From Prevotellaceae bacterium UBA1787 (GTDB taxonomy: Bacteria; Bacteroidota; Bacteroidia; Bacteroidales; Bacteroidaceae), in contig DCGD01000055.1 of assembly GCA_002315195.1 (NCBI GenBank), forward strand, positions 9,455 to 16,420: DNA of 6,966 bases, written 5' to 3'. Shown here piece by piece: positions 1-6,682 of this stretch (position 1 is its first letter; each line of letters starts with the position of its first letter). Position numbers and translations under genes: made by a program. The notes below the pieces were generated by a model. The model was not told where the DNA came from and made no database searches. It saw nothing but the letters and a program-made list of their open reading frames with translations.

Positions 1-159
1 TTTGACGTAACCGACATACCATGTCGGGAAGGCGATGACGTAATCATTTTCGGTGAAGAATTGCCCGTCACCATGTTGAGTGATAAATTGGGGACAATTC
101 CTTACGAAATACTGACATCGGTAAGTACGAGGGTCAAGAGGGTATATTACCAAAATTGA
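1..159 (+). CDS. alr: Alanine racemase, C-terminal end (5' truncated by window)
   Basis: The first frame is open from base 1 to a TGA at 157-159 and gives 52 residues ending in RVKRVYYQN. The stretch GDDVIIFGEE followed by LGTIPYEILTSVSTRVKRVYY is the typical C-terminal end of the beta-strand domain of alanine racemase, the PLP enzyme that interconverts L- and D-alanine for peptidoglycan. The catalytic Lys and Tyr lie outside the window. In Bacteroidota this domain is commonly fused behind MurF, the D-Ala-D-Ala adding ligase, so the full gene may be a bifunctional MurF-Alr; that part is family knowledge and cannot be seen here. The gene converges on the Rel gene, with a strong hairpin 7 bases after its stop codon. 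Confidence 0.88.
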   Translation, partial: FDVTDIPCREGDDVIIFGEELPVTMLSDKLGTIPYEILTSVSTRVKRVYYQN

Positions 160-166
160 CAATGAC

Positions 167-204
167 GTGAACGGGAAGAAAATCATGGTTTTCTTCCCGT
201 TCAC
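167..204. terminator. Perfect 16-bp hairpin, probable bidirectional terminator
   Basis: Bases 167-182 (GTGAACGGGAAGAAAA) are exactly complementary to 189-204, with a 6-base loop TCATGG. The stem ends in A4/T4 at the loop side, and only weak AT-rich sequence follows on either strand, so the U-tract is not classical. It sits between the convergent stop codons at 159 and 277 and would be read by transcripts from both sides. A perfect stem in exactly this position supports shared termination of alr and of the rel-containing operon. Confidence 0.8.
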
Positions 205-276
205 TATAAAGTTTCTGAAATTCAATGATTTACAAATCGAAAATTATGGATTGTAAGAAACACAGAAAAGATGCGA

Positions 277-2538
277 TCAACTGTAACGAACCGCCTTGAT
301 GACCTTGTCAATACTTTTTAAAGAAGCGCAAACCTTTCTGACAGCATCAACGCTCGGTACTCTTACGGTGAGCAACGCGTTGAAAATACCATTCTTGGAA
401 GAGATGTTGAGCGAGGTTACGTTAGTCTTGTCCGTCTTGTAAAGCAGTTCCGCAATTCTGAGCAACATGCCATCTTCGTCAATACCACTAATCTCTATGG
501 TCGTCTCGAAAAGGTGCATATTGACATTCCACTCCACTGCGACAAGATTGTTCCCAAAATTGCTTTTGAGTTTCATGGCATGTGAACACTCGCGTTTGTG
601 TATGTGAAATGTGTTGTCCTCCGTATTGATATATCCCAGGGCATCATCACCTGGAATCGGGTAGCAGCACGGAGCTATGATACATTTATCAACATTGCTG
701 TCCGTAATGGTGAAAATCTTCTTGCGGTTGATGCCGGCGATGAACATGGCATTGGTGTTTTCCAAGTTCGTTTCCTGCTGAACGTCTTCCGTTTCGTTCT
801 TGATGAATGGAATGAATTTTTTCCAACCTTTGTTGTGATGATGTCCTTGCAGTATGTTGATGTCCTGTTCTGAAAGTACATGTTGATGGTTTCCTATGGC
901 CTGCATGAAAGCGGCGCGTGTGGCAAAGTGGTAGTGGACGCACAATTTGTTGATGTGTTCACTGTTTTCTTCCAAATCGTGTTTTCTTAGAAACTCCGTC
1001 AGGATTTTTTCGCCATCCCGTTCGGTTTCGCGGTTCAACTTGCGAAGGTAAGCCTGGATTTTGCTTTTTGCTTTCGCTGTCGTAACGTATTTCAGCCATT
1101 CATGTTTCACCTGTTGCGTTCGCGAGGTGAGAATTTCCACTTGGTCACCACCACTCAGCGTGTGTGTCACGGGAACCAGTTTATGGTTGACTTTTGCTCC
1201 GATGCAGTGTGTTCCAAGGAAGGAATGGATGCTGAAGGCGAAGTCCAGGGCTGTTGCACCCGCGGGCATGGATTTGATCTCTCCCTTTGGCGTAAAGACA
1301 ATGATTTCCGAAGCAAAGAGGTTAAGCTTTATCGTGTCCAGCAAATCAAGCGTGTCGGGTTGAGGGTCATCGAGGATTTCCTTTATGGTATGCAGCCAAC
1401 CATCCATTTTGCTGTCCGCTTCCGTTTGCCTGTCTTTGCCTTTGGATTTGTAATTCCAATGTGCCGCCAGACCTTTTTCGTCAATTTCATCCATGCTTTC
1501 GGAGCGTACCTGTACTTCAATCCATTGGCCGGAATTGCTCATCAGCGTGATTTGCAAAGCCCGGTAGCCATTGGCTTTAGGATGGCTCACCCAATCGCGG
1601 AAACGGTCAGGGTGTGACTTGTAAATCTTTGTGAGGGCAATGTATATGTTGAAGCAATCGATGATTTCGTTTTCCGGTGACGTGGGCGTGAAGACAATCC
1701 TAATGGCAAGAATGTCGAAGATTTCATCAAAGGAAACGTGTTTGTTCTGCATCTTTTTCCAAATGGAATATGGACTTTTGATGCGTGTGAGAATTTTATA
1801 TCGGAAACCCAATTCATCCAAAGACTTGACGATGGGAGGCGTGAACTCTTGGAATATCGTGTCGTGTTGTGCTTGCGTTGAAGCCAAATGTTGCAAGATG
1901 GCATCATATTCTTCGGGGTGCTCGTACTTGAAACTGAGGTTTTCCAGTTCCCCTTTAATTCTGTAAAGTCCCAGGCGTTCCGTGAGCGGTGCATAGATGT
2001 AGAGTGTTTCTCCCGCTATCTTGTATTGTTTGTTGGGCTTCATGCTGCTGAGCGTGCGCATGTTGTGCAGGCGGTCGGATATCTTGATGAGAATGACGCG
2101 TATGTCATCGCTCATCGTCAGCAGGAGTTTCTTGAAGGTTTCAGCCTGAATGGAAGCCCTTTCACCAAAAATGCCACCGGAAATTTTCGTAAGTCCCTCT
2201 ACGATATTCGCGATTTTTTCACCGAATAGGTTTCGTATATCTTCGTTGGTATAGTCCGTGTCTTCTTCCACGTCGTGAAGCAAGGCGGCGCAAATGGACG
2301 TCGACCCCAAACCAATTTCTCCGCATGCAATTTGAGCCACCGCTATCGGATGCATGATGTATGGTTCGCCGGAAAGTCTTCTTACACCCTTGTGCGCACT
2401 TTTTGCAAAGTTGAATGCCCGCGTGATGATATCTACTTTTTTGCGGTGGTTGGAAGCAAGGTAGGTATCCAACAGTTTTCGGAATTCTTTGTAAACAAGT
2501 TCCTCTTCTTTATCAGCTGTTTCTTTTTGACTTCCCAT
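277..2538 (-). CDS. rel: Long RelA/SpoT homologue, (p)ppGpp synthetase/hydrolase
   Basis: This 753-residue protein has the full long-RSH layout: HD hydrolase (about 45-200), synthetase (about 230-365), TGS (about 410-472), zinc-finger-like region (about 615-655) and C-terminal ACT domain (about 675-753). Hydrolase landmarks are R54 in RRLSGEPY, H63, H88-D89 and SDRLHNMR at 154-161. Synthetase landmarks are D275 in FDEIFDILAIR, Y325 in KANGYRAL, and E341 in IEVQVR. C619, C624, C625, H647 and C651 form the Cys/His cluster. Both catalytic halves look intact, so it is probably a bifunctional cytosolic, ribosome-associated enzyme that makes and degrades (p)ppGpp. Two residues differ from the usual family text: E91 in HDVEEDT (usually HDVVEDT) and Q329 where YxxxH normally has His. 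The gene is the last of the operon, 18 bases after mltD, with no Shine-Dalgarno sequence. Confidence 0.95.
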   Translation of the reverse strand: MGSQKETADKEEELVYKEFRKLLDTYLASNHRKKVDIITRAFNFAKSAHKGVRRLSGEPYIMHPIAVAQIACGEIGLGSTSICAALLHDVEEDTDYTNEDIRNLFGEKIANIVEGLTKISGGIFGERASIQAETFKKLLLTMSDDIRVILIKISDRLHNMRTLSSMKPNKQYKIAGETLYIYAPLTERLGLYRIKGELENLSFKYEHPEEYDAILQHLASTQAQHDTIFQEFTPPIVKSLDELGFRYKILTRIKSPYSIWKKMQNKHVSFDEIFDILAIRIVFTPTSPENEIIDCFNIYIALTKIYKSHPDRFRDWVSHPKANGYRALQITLMSNSGQWIEVQVRSESMDEIDEKGLAAHWNYKSKGKDRQTEADSKMDGWLHTIKEILDDPQPDTLDLLDTIKLNLFASEIIVFTPKGEIKSMPAGATALDFAFSIHSFLGTHCIGAKVNHKLVPVTHTLSGGDQVEILTSRTQQVKHEWLKYVTTAKAKSKIQAYLRKLNRETERDGEKILTEFLRKHDLEENSEHINKLCVHYHFATRAAFMQAIGNHQHVLSEQDINILQGHHHNKGWKKFIPFIKNETEDVQQETNLENTNAMFIAGINRKKIFTITDSNVDKCIIAPCCYPIPGDDALGYINTEDNTFHIHKRECSHAMKLKSNFGNNLVAVEWNVNMHLFETTIEISGIDEDGMLLRIAELLYKTDKTNVTSLNISSKNGIFNALLTVRVPSVDAVRKVCASLKSIDKVIKAVRYS

Positions 2539-2556
2539 ATGTCAACATGTCACGTT

Positions 2557-3894
2557 TTATTTTACACGAATTTTCTTTCCCGCGCGTATGTTGGTGCCTT
2601 TGATGCCGTTCAGTTGCTGGAGTTTCTTGACTGTAGTATGATTGCGTCTTGCTATGTCGGAAAGCGTTTCTCCTTGTCGAATGGTATGGCTTGCGTATCT
2701 TCTTGAACTCCTGGAACGTCTTCCCACTTTTTTTGTCTCATCATTTGTTTCTTCATCGTCCACTGTTTCTTTATTGTTTTCGGCCGCCGCGGTATCTGTT
2801 TTGTTCACAGCCTCGCCATCCACGGTCTTGTTCAGAGCCAAGGCTTTGTCAATGTCGCTTAACTTGGAATTTTTGGCGTCGATGAATGTAACCAGTTGCT
2901 TGTGGGGCATTCGAAGCGTACATTTCATCTTGTAACCGGGAATAAGGGTGGTTTTGTATTGGGGATTCAAGGCGCGGATTTCTTCAACGCTGATGTCACA
3001 CAAGGACGCAATCTCTTCCATCCTGACATCTTTGTTCAGCACGATGGTATCCGTAATGACAGAGATGCTTGCTTTCATGGGAACAATGTTATGGCAGCTG
3101 TAATAGTTCATGGCATAGTTCGCCGCTATGAATGCGGGAACGTAGCCGCGTGTTTCACGGGGCAGATGTGAATACATCTTCCAAAAATTCTTTTCACCGC
3201 CCGCGCGGTGGATGGCTTTGTTGATGTTGTTCGGACCGCAATTGTAGGCGGCGATTACCAAGGTCCAGTCATTGAATATTTCATACAATTCCTTGAGATA
3301 TTTTGCGGCGGCGTAGGAGGATTTCACCGGGTCGCATCGCTCGTCCACAAGACTGTTGATGACGAGTCCGTAACCTCTTGCCGTGGAAGGCATGAATTGC
3401 CAAAGTCCCATTGCGCCGACGCGACTGCGGGCTTTAGGGTTGTAGGCGGACTCAATGACCGGCAGGTATTTCAACTCCAAAGGGAGACTGTAGTACAGAA
3501 GTGCTTCCTCAAATATGGGAACGAAGAAATTAGACATACCAAGCATATAGGAAACGGAATGTCCCAGGCGAGTCGTGTACTGTTTGATGTATTTTGCCAC
3601 AACGTCATTGTACGTCATCTCAATCACGCTCGGAATGCGTTTCAGTCTGTCAATGATGACACTTTGGTCAATACTGTCAAAATTGCTTGTCTGTAGCGGA
3701 ATGGAATCGATATGATAAAAATTGTTGAGATTCCATGCCGCAATAATGGAATCCACGTTTTCAAGCATACCTTCAGTGTAGTCTATGCTGTCTGTTTGTG
3801 CGTTTGCTGATACTTCGTTCTGTGCCGATATTTCGGTGGAGGCAAGCAGAAGTATGTTCAGCAGGATAAGGTTTACTGTTTTCATGATTGACAT
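2557..3894 (-). CDS. mltD: LysM lytic murein transglycosylase, MltD-like
   Basis: This 445-residue protein begins with a likely signal peptide: K5, then a hydrophobic run through LILLNILLLAS, with cleavage plausible after SAQ at about residue 25. No lipobox Cys is seen, so it should be periplasmic and soluble, unlike lipoprotein MltD of E. coli. The SLT domain (about 120-270) has catalytic E148 in LPVIESAYNPKARS, then GAMGLWQFMPSTARGYG (160-176) and AAYNCGPNN (215-223), the family 1 signature. A divergent LysM-like segment lies at about 280-330. After a charged, low-complexity linker (about 340-400, rich in N, T, E, D and then R/S), a clear LysM domain closes the protein (402-445). It should cleave glycan strands to 1,6-anhydromuropeptides. 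The start overlaps the upstream stop as TAATG; Met4 is an alternative start with a more usual signal-peptide N-terminus. Confidence 0.9.
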   Translation of the reverse strand: MSIMKTVNLILLNILLLASTEISAQNEVSANAQTDSIDYTEGMLENVDSIIAAWNLNNFYHIDSIPLQTSNFDSIDQSVIIDRLKRIPSVIEMTYNDVVAKYIKQYTTRLGHSVSYMLGMSNFFVPIFEEALLYYSLPLELKYLPVIESAYNPKARSRVGAMGLWQFMPSTARGYGLVINSLVDERCDPVKSSYAAAKYLKELYEIFNDWTLVIAAYNCGPNNINKAIHRAGGEKNFWKMYSHLPRETRGYVPAFIAANYAMNYYSCHNIVPMKASISVITDTIVLNKDVRMEEIASLCDISVEEIRALNPQYKTTLIPGYKMKCTLRMPHKQLVTFIDAKNSKLSDIDKALALNKTVDGEAVNKTDTAAAENNKETVDDEETNDETKKVGRRSRSSRRYASHTIRQGETLSDIARRNHTTVKKLQQLNGIKGTNIRAGKKIRVK

Positions 3895-3896
3895 TA
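3892..3896 (-). promoter_or_regulatory. TAATG stop/start overlap (translational coupling site)
   Basis: On the - strand the TAA stop of the DUF5683 gene and the ATG of the transglycosylase gene share one A. No Shine-Dalgarno sequence precedes the ATG, so reinitiation by the terminating ribosome is the simplest way to start the second gene. This ties the amounts of the two proteins together. It also supports Met1 over Met4, although Met4 lies only 9 bases further on and would still be reachable. Confidence 0.6.
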
Positions 3897-4667
3897 GAAA
3901 TTAATACTGCATTGAAGTCCAACGGATTTGCTTTTTCGTATGCACTGCGTCTGGTCGATGACGGCCGGTGAGAATTGCATGGAGATGTCTTTGCTGATGT
4001 CAAAGGAGGAGAGTTGCGCATCTACGTATGCATCCACGACCGAAAGCAGGTAAACACCGAAAAAAGCAAATATACTCAAGTCTCTATATTTACGATAATA
4101 ATCTTTTTTATGTTTGAAAATGTTCTTGAATTGTTCTTCCTTTCCCGTAATGTCGTAACCCATTGGCAACATCTTCATGTAGCTGCAAGTGTTCGGATCA
4201 TCGTCCATTATGTCGATGTAGGCCTGTGAATAGTCTTTGTACATCTGTTGGTTCCAAAGCAAGGCGTAGGTGCATCCGATGAAGCCGCCGTAGATGATTG
4301 GAAGTTTCCAAAATTTCCTGTTATAAATCTGCCCGGCGCCTGGAATGACCAAGGAAAGCCATAATGCACGTTTTGGATCGGGGATGAAGGTAGAGGGCAT
4401 CTTGAGTTTTTTTGTTGTATTCAGTGAATCCACCAAACCCAAAATGTGCAAGGAGTCCTGTGTCAGTCCCTTTGTGATGCTGTCGGCTTCGTGTGTTATT
4501 CGTGCTATGATACTGTCAGTGCGCTGTTTCAGTGAATCGTTCAGCAGCGTCTGTACTTTTTTGTGAGAAGGATGGATGTCGGCAATTGCATTCAGTGCAA
4601 ATACAGTGAAAAAAGCTCCTGCCATTGCGAACCTCTGTATATGCACTTTTTCCATTAAGAGCGTCAT
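3894..4667 (-). CDS. DUF5683 membrane protein, function unknown
   Basis: The 257-residue protein matches the Bacteroidota DUF5683 family by recognisable text: PDPKRALWLSLVIPGAGQIYNRKFW (96-120, quoted here in part), YSQAYIDIMDDDPNT (146-160) and RDLSIFAFFGVYLLSVVDAYVDAQL (195-219). The N-terminus has a signal-like hydrophobic run (about 12-29) with an AIA cleavage motif before D30. The following segment (about 30-90) is polar and Asp/Ser-rich, likely extracytoplasmic. Membrane segments are likely at about 100-116, 122-139 and 197-213. The P-G-A-G-Q-x-Y-N motif resembles that of TM2-type small membrane proteins. No catalytic motif is visible and I assign no function. Its position between parB and a peptidoglycan lyase, overlapping the latter, suggests an envelope role linked to wall turnover, but this is inference. 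Met5 (4653-4655) is an alternative start. Confidence 0.85.
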   Translation of the reverse strand: MTLLMEKVHIQRFAMAGAFFTVFALNAIADIHPSHKKVQTLLNDSLKQRTDSIIARITHEADSITKGLTQDSLHILGLVDSLNTTKKLKMPSTFIPDPKRALWLSLVIPGAGQIYNRKFWKLPIIYGGFIGCTYALLWNQQMYKDYSQAYIDIMDDDPNTCSYMKMLPMGYDITGKEEQFKNIFKHKKDYYRKYRDLSIFAFFGVYLLSVVDAYVDAQLSSFDISKDISMQFSPAVIDQTQCIRKSKSVGLQCSINF

Positions 4668-4684
4668 GCCTTGTACGTTAAAGA

Positions 4685-5569
4685 TTACTTGCTGTTCAAT
4701 AGTTGCATGATTCGGTCCAAGTCATCACTCGAGGAAAAAGGTATGGTTATTTTTCCTTTTCCGCTTGTACCCAACGTCATTTGAACCTTTGCTTTCAGTA
4801 ATTCGGAAAGTTGGCTTTTCTTGGCGGAATACTCCTCCGGCAAGGTGCGTTTGCTTGTGATGCTTTTTTTCCCGGTCTTTACGGTGCCTCCACTTTGAAG
4901 CTCCTGCACCAATTGCTCTACTTTGCGAACGGAATAATCATACTTTTGTATTTCGTAGAAAAGTTTCAATTGCATCGATGGACTTTGAAGACCGAGCAGT
5001 GCGCGTGCGTGACCTTGGTCTATCTCTTTGTTTCTCAATGCAAGTTGTACGTTTGCCGGAAGTTTGAGCAGACGCAGGTAGTTGGCTATGGTGGCGCGTT
5101 TCTTGCCTATTTTTTCCGACAATTGCTCTTGGGTCAAATGAAACTGTTCCATCAGGTTGTTGTATGCGAGGGCGATTTCGATGGCGTTCAAATCTTCGCG
5201 TTGAATGTTCTCCACCAATGCCATCTGCATGACGTTTTCGTCGCTTGCCGTTCTTACATACGCCGGGATGGTTGCCAAACCCGCCATTTTTGAAGCGCGC
5301 CAGCGTCTTTCACCGGCGATGATTTGGAAAGTGCCATCTTCCATCTGACGCAGGGTGATAGGCTGAATGATGCCTATTTGGGCTATGGATTGGGAAAGGT
5401 CTTTCAGTGATTCCTCGTCAATCTCTCTTCTTGGTTGGTTGGGATTGGCGTAGATGTTGCTTATGGGTATTTCGTTGATGGACGACGACCCTTGTGTGGT
5501 AACGTCTTCGGAAGAGAAAAGGGCATCCAATCCTTTGCCCAGTGCATTGTATTTTTTATGTACGGCCAT
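4685..5569 (-). CDS. parB: Chromosome partitioning protein ParB (CTPase, DNA-binding)
   Basis: This 294-residue protein has the usual chromosomal ParB plan. The N-terminal KYNALGKGLDALF (6-18) is the ParA-contacting end. The CTP-binding ParB/Srx domain has NPNQPRR (42-48), GERRWRA (86-92) and ENIQRED (120-126). The central helix-turn-helix (about 145-172) contains LTQEQLSEKIGKKRATIANYL, here cited in part, followed by LRLLKLP, and should read parS. The C-terminal dimerisation part (about 245-294) includes KGKITIPF. ParB loads at parS as a CTP-dependent sliding clamp and is moved by ParA to separate origins. The gene starts 2 bases after the parA stop, so co-expression is near certain. The standard HTH text predicts a near-canonical parS, but none is present in this window. 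Confidence 0.96.
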   Translation of the reverse strand: MAVHKKYNALGKGLDALFSSEDVTTQGSSSINEIPISNIYANPNQPRREIDEESLKDLSQSIAQIGIIQPITLRQMEDGTFQIIAGERRWRASKMAGLATIPAYVRTASDENVMQMALVENIQREDLNAIEIALAYNNLMEQFHLTQEQLSEKIGKKRATIANYLRLLKLPANVQLALRNKEIDQGHARALLGLQSPSMQLKLFYEIQKYDYSVRKVEQLVQELQSGGTVKTGKKSITSKRTLPEEYSAKKSQLSELLKAKVQMTLGTSGKGKITIPFSSSDDLDRIMQLLNSK

Positions 5570-5571
5570 AA

Positions 5572-6336
5572 TTATTCGTTTTTCTTGAGAATTTCTTTGG
5601 CAAGTGCCAAATGGCAGCGCGCACCCTTGGAGTCGGCGTCATAGAGAATGACGGGCATGCCGTGGCTCGGAGCCTCGCTGATTTTGACGTTTCGAGTAAT
5701 GACGGTCTTGAACACCAATTCCTGGAAATGGCGTTTCATTTCATCGTATATTTGGTTTGCCAGGCGCAGGCGTGCATCGTACATGGTAAGCAGGAAGCCT
5801 TCAATCTGTAAATCCGGATTCAGTCTTTTTTTGATAATCTTGATGGTATTCAAAAGTTTGCTGATGCCTTCCAAAGCGAAATATTCACATTGTACAGGGA
5901 TAATGACTGAGTCAGCGGCGGTCAGGGCGTTTACGGTGACAAGTCCCAATGAGGGGGAGCAGTCTATCAAAACATAATCGTATTCTGTCTTGAACGGCGC
6001 GATGAGTTTCTTCAGGACTTTTTCGCGGTTGTCAAGATTCATCATTTCCAGTTCAGCGCCTACAAGATTGATGTGAGAGGGGATGATGTCCAATCCTTCT
6101 ATGTCCGTAGTGTAAATTGCTTCGTGTGGGTCGATGTTCTTGATGATACATTCATATATGGAAATATCAATGTCATGAATGTTGACACCGATGCCAGATG
6201 AAGAGTTGGCCTGGGGGTCAGCGTCGATAAGCAAAACTTTTTTTTCAAGAGTGGCAAGTGATGCTGCAAGGTTGATGGAAGTTGTCGTTTTACCAACTCC
6301 GCCTTTTTGATTTGCCAAGGCTATAATTTTTCCCAT
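5572..6336 (-). CDS. parA: Chromosome partitioning ATPase ParA (Soj type)
   Basis: The 254-residue length fits chromosomal ParA/Soj, which lacks the N-terminal HTH of plasmid ParA. The deviant Walker A KGGVGKTT spans 11-18, with signature K11 and K16. Walker A' DADPQAN is at 38-44 and Walker B YVLIDCSPSLG at 121-131. The C-terminal half has PVQCEYFALEG (147-157), MYDARLRLANQI (185-196) and NVKISEAPSHG (216-226), all typical of this family. ParA dimerises on ATP, coats the nucleoid and is displaced by ParB-parS to move origins. It is the first gene of the five-gene - strand block, with its own consensus promoter about 20-25 bases upstream. The ATG at 6336 gives the standard MGKIIALANQKGG start; no Shine-Dalgarno sequence precedes it, as usual in Bacteroidota. 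Confidence 0.97.
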   Translation of the reverse strand: MGKIIALANQKGGVGKTTTSINLAASLATLEKKVLLIDADPQANSSSGIGVNIHDIDISIYECIIKNIDPHEAIYTTDIEGLDIIPSHINLVGAELEMMNLDNREKVLKKLIAPFKTEYDYVLIDCSPSLGLVTVNALTAADSVIIPVQCEYFALEGISKLLNTIKIIKKRLNPDLQIEGFLLTMYDARLRLANQIYDEMKRHFQELVFKTVITRNVKISEAPSHGMPVILYDADSKGARCHLALAKEILKKNE

Positions 6337-6361
6337 AGAAACAATTATTCAAAATACTTTG

Positions 6362-6393
6362 CAAAATTACGTTTAATTGTTGAAAAATACAAG
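6362..6393 (-). promoter_or_regulatory. parA operon promoter, Bacteroides type
   Basis: Read on the - strand, CTTG (6393-6390) stands 20 bases from TAATTTTG (6369-6362). This matches the Bacteroides primary sigma consensus TTTG / 19-21 / TAnnTTTG, exactly at -7 and 3 of 4 at -33. Transcription would begin near 6355-6358, giving a leader of about 20 bases before the parA ATG. No equally good promoter was noticed at the short gaps further down the block, so this is the likely driver of parA, parB and the downstream genes. Confidence 0.7.
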
Positions 6394-6403
6394 TTTTTAT
6401 CTG
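6391..6403 (-). repeat. 13-bp inverted repeat, left copy
   Basis: Read on the - strand this is CAGATAAAAACTT, identical to 6642-6654 read on the + strand. This copy overlaps the -33 element of the parA promoter, so a protein bound here would contact or block RNA polymerase. The 238 bases between the copies contain no promoter that I can recognise. Confidence 0.6.
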
Positions 6404-6421
6404 CGTTTTTATTCTTGTGGG

Positions 6422-6430
6422 TGTGGAAAA
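6422..6430. promoter_or_regulatory. Weak DnaA-box-like motif (TGTGGAAAA)
   Basis: TGTGGAAAA differs at one base from TGTGGATAA, the complement of the consensus DnaA box TTATCCACA. A second relative, TGTGGATTT, with two mismatches, lies in the same orientation 42 bases away at 6464-6472. Either could be chance; they are noted because an exact match lies at 6694-6702 in the same intergenic region. Confidence 0.3.
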
Positions 6431-6641
6431 TGGCACGGATTGTTGTGATATAGTGAAACATAGTGTGGATTTTTCCCCCGCGGTTGCATATTGCGCAACT
6501 TTACACGCACTTTGGCGTTAATATTGTCTATGTCATGGTTTTGAAAAGTGTCAAACCAAAAACAAGGTTGTCCTTTGAAAGCCAATCTCTGACCGCAGAA
6601 CACCGAAAGCCATAAGTTCGTAGGAAGGAAAAGATGCTTTT

Positions 6642-6654
6642 CAGATAAAAACTT
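6642..6654 (+). repeat. 13-bp inverted repeat, right copy
   Basis: CAGATAAAAACTT on the + strand, a perfect inverted match of 6391-6403. It lies 28 bases upstream of the -33 element of the yigZ promoter, where an activator or AT-rich upstream element would sit. Both copies therefore point 5' to 3' toward the gene they precede. Confidence 0.6.
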
Positions 6655-6682
6655 TGTGATGGTTGATAAAAATCGTGTTGCA

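Noticed and set aside
230..256. Weak bulged hairpin TTACAA/TTGTAA downstream of the rel stop.
   Set aside because: Short AT-rich arms with a bulge and no T-run; the strong 167-204 hairpin explains termination better.
1102..1617. 171-codon + strand open frame inside rel.
   Set aside because: It is antisense to conserved TGS and synthetase coding sequence, and its translation has no family resemblance. It is a shadow of codon use on the other strand.
3151..3166. Possible parS: TGTTTCACG followed by a poor right half (12 of 16 matches to TGTTTCACGTGAAACA).
   Set aside because: It falls in the conserved RETRGY codons of the transglycosylase, where CGT GAA ACA is needed for the protein. The right half is degenerate, so chance plus coding constraint explains it.
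3208..3696. 162-codon + strand open frame inside the transglycosylase gene.
   Set aside because: It is antisense to the conserved SLT domain, and the product has no recognisable motif.
4067..4074. TATATTTG on the - strand inside the DUF5683 gene, matching the -7 consensus.
   Set aside because: No TTTG-like -33 element stands 19-21 bases upstream, and it lies within the coding sequence, far from the next start.
4811..5293. 160-codon + strand open frame inside parB.
   Set aside because: It is fully antisense to the conserved ParB domains; its Cys/Phe/Leu-rich product is typical of reverse-frame shadows.
6450..6460. parS half-site GTGAAACA in the parA-yigZ intergenic region.
   Set aside because: Only one half matches; the preceding eight bases do not resemble TGTTTCAC. 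An 8-base half-site is not enough to call parS.
6483..6499. GTTGC/GCAAC dyad in the parA-yigZ intergenic region.
   Set aside because: Only 5-bp arms around a 7-base gap; common by chance and not near either promoter.
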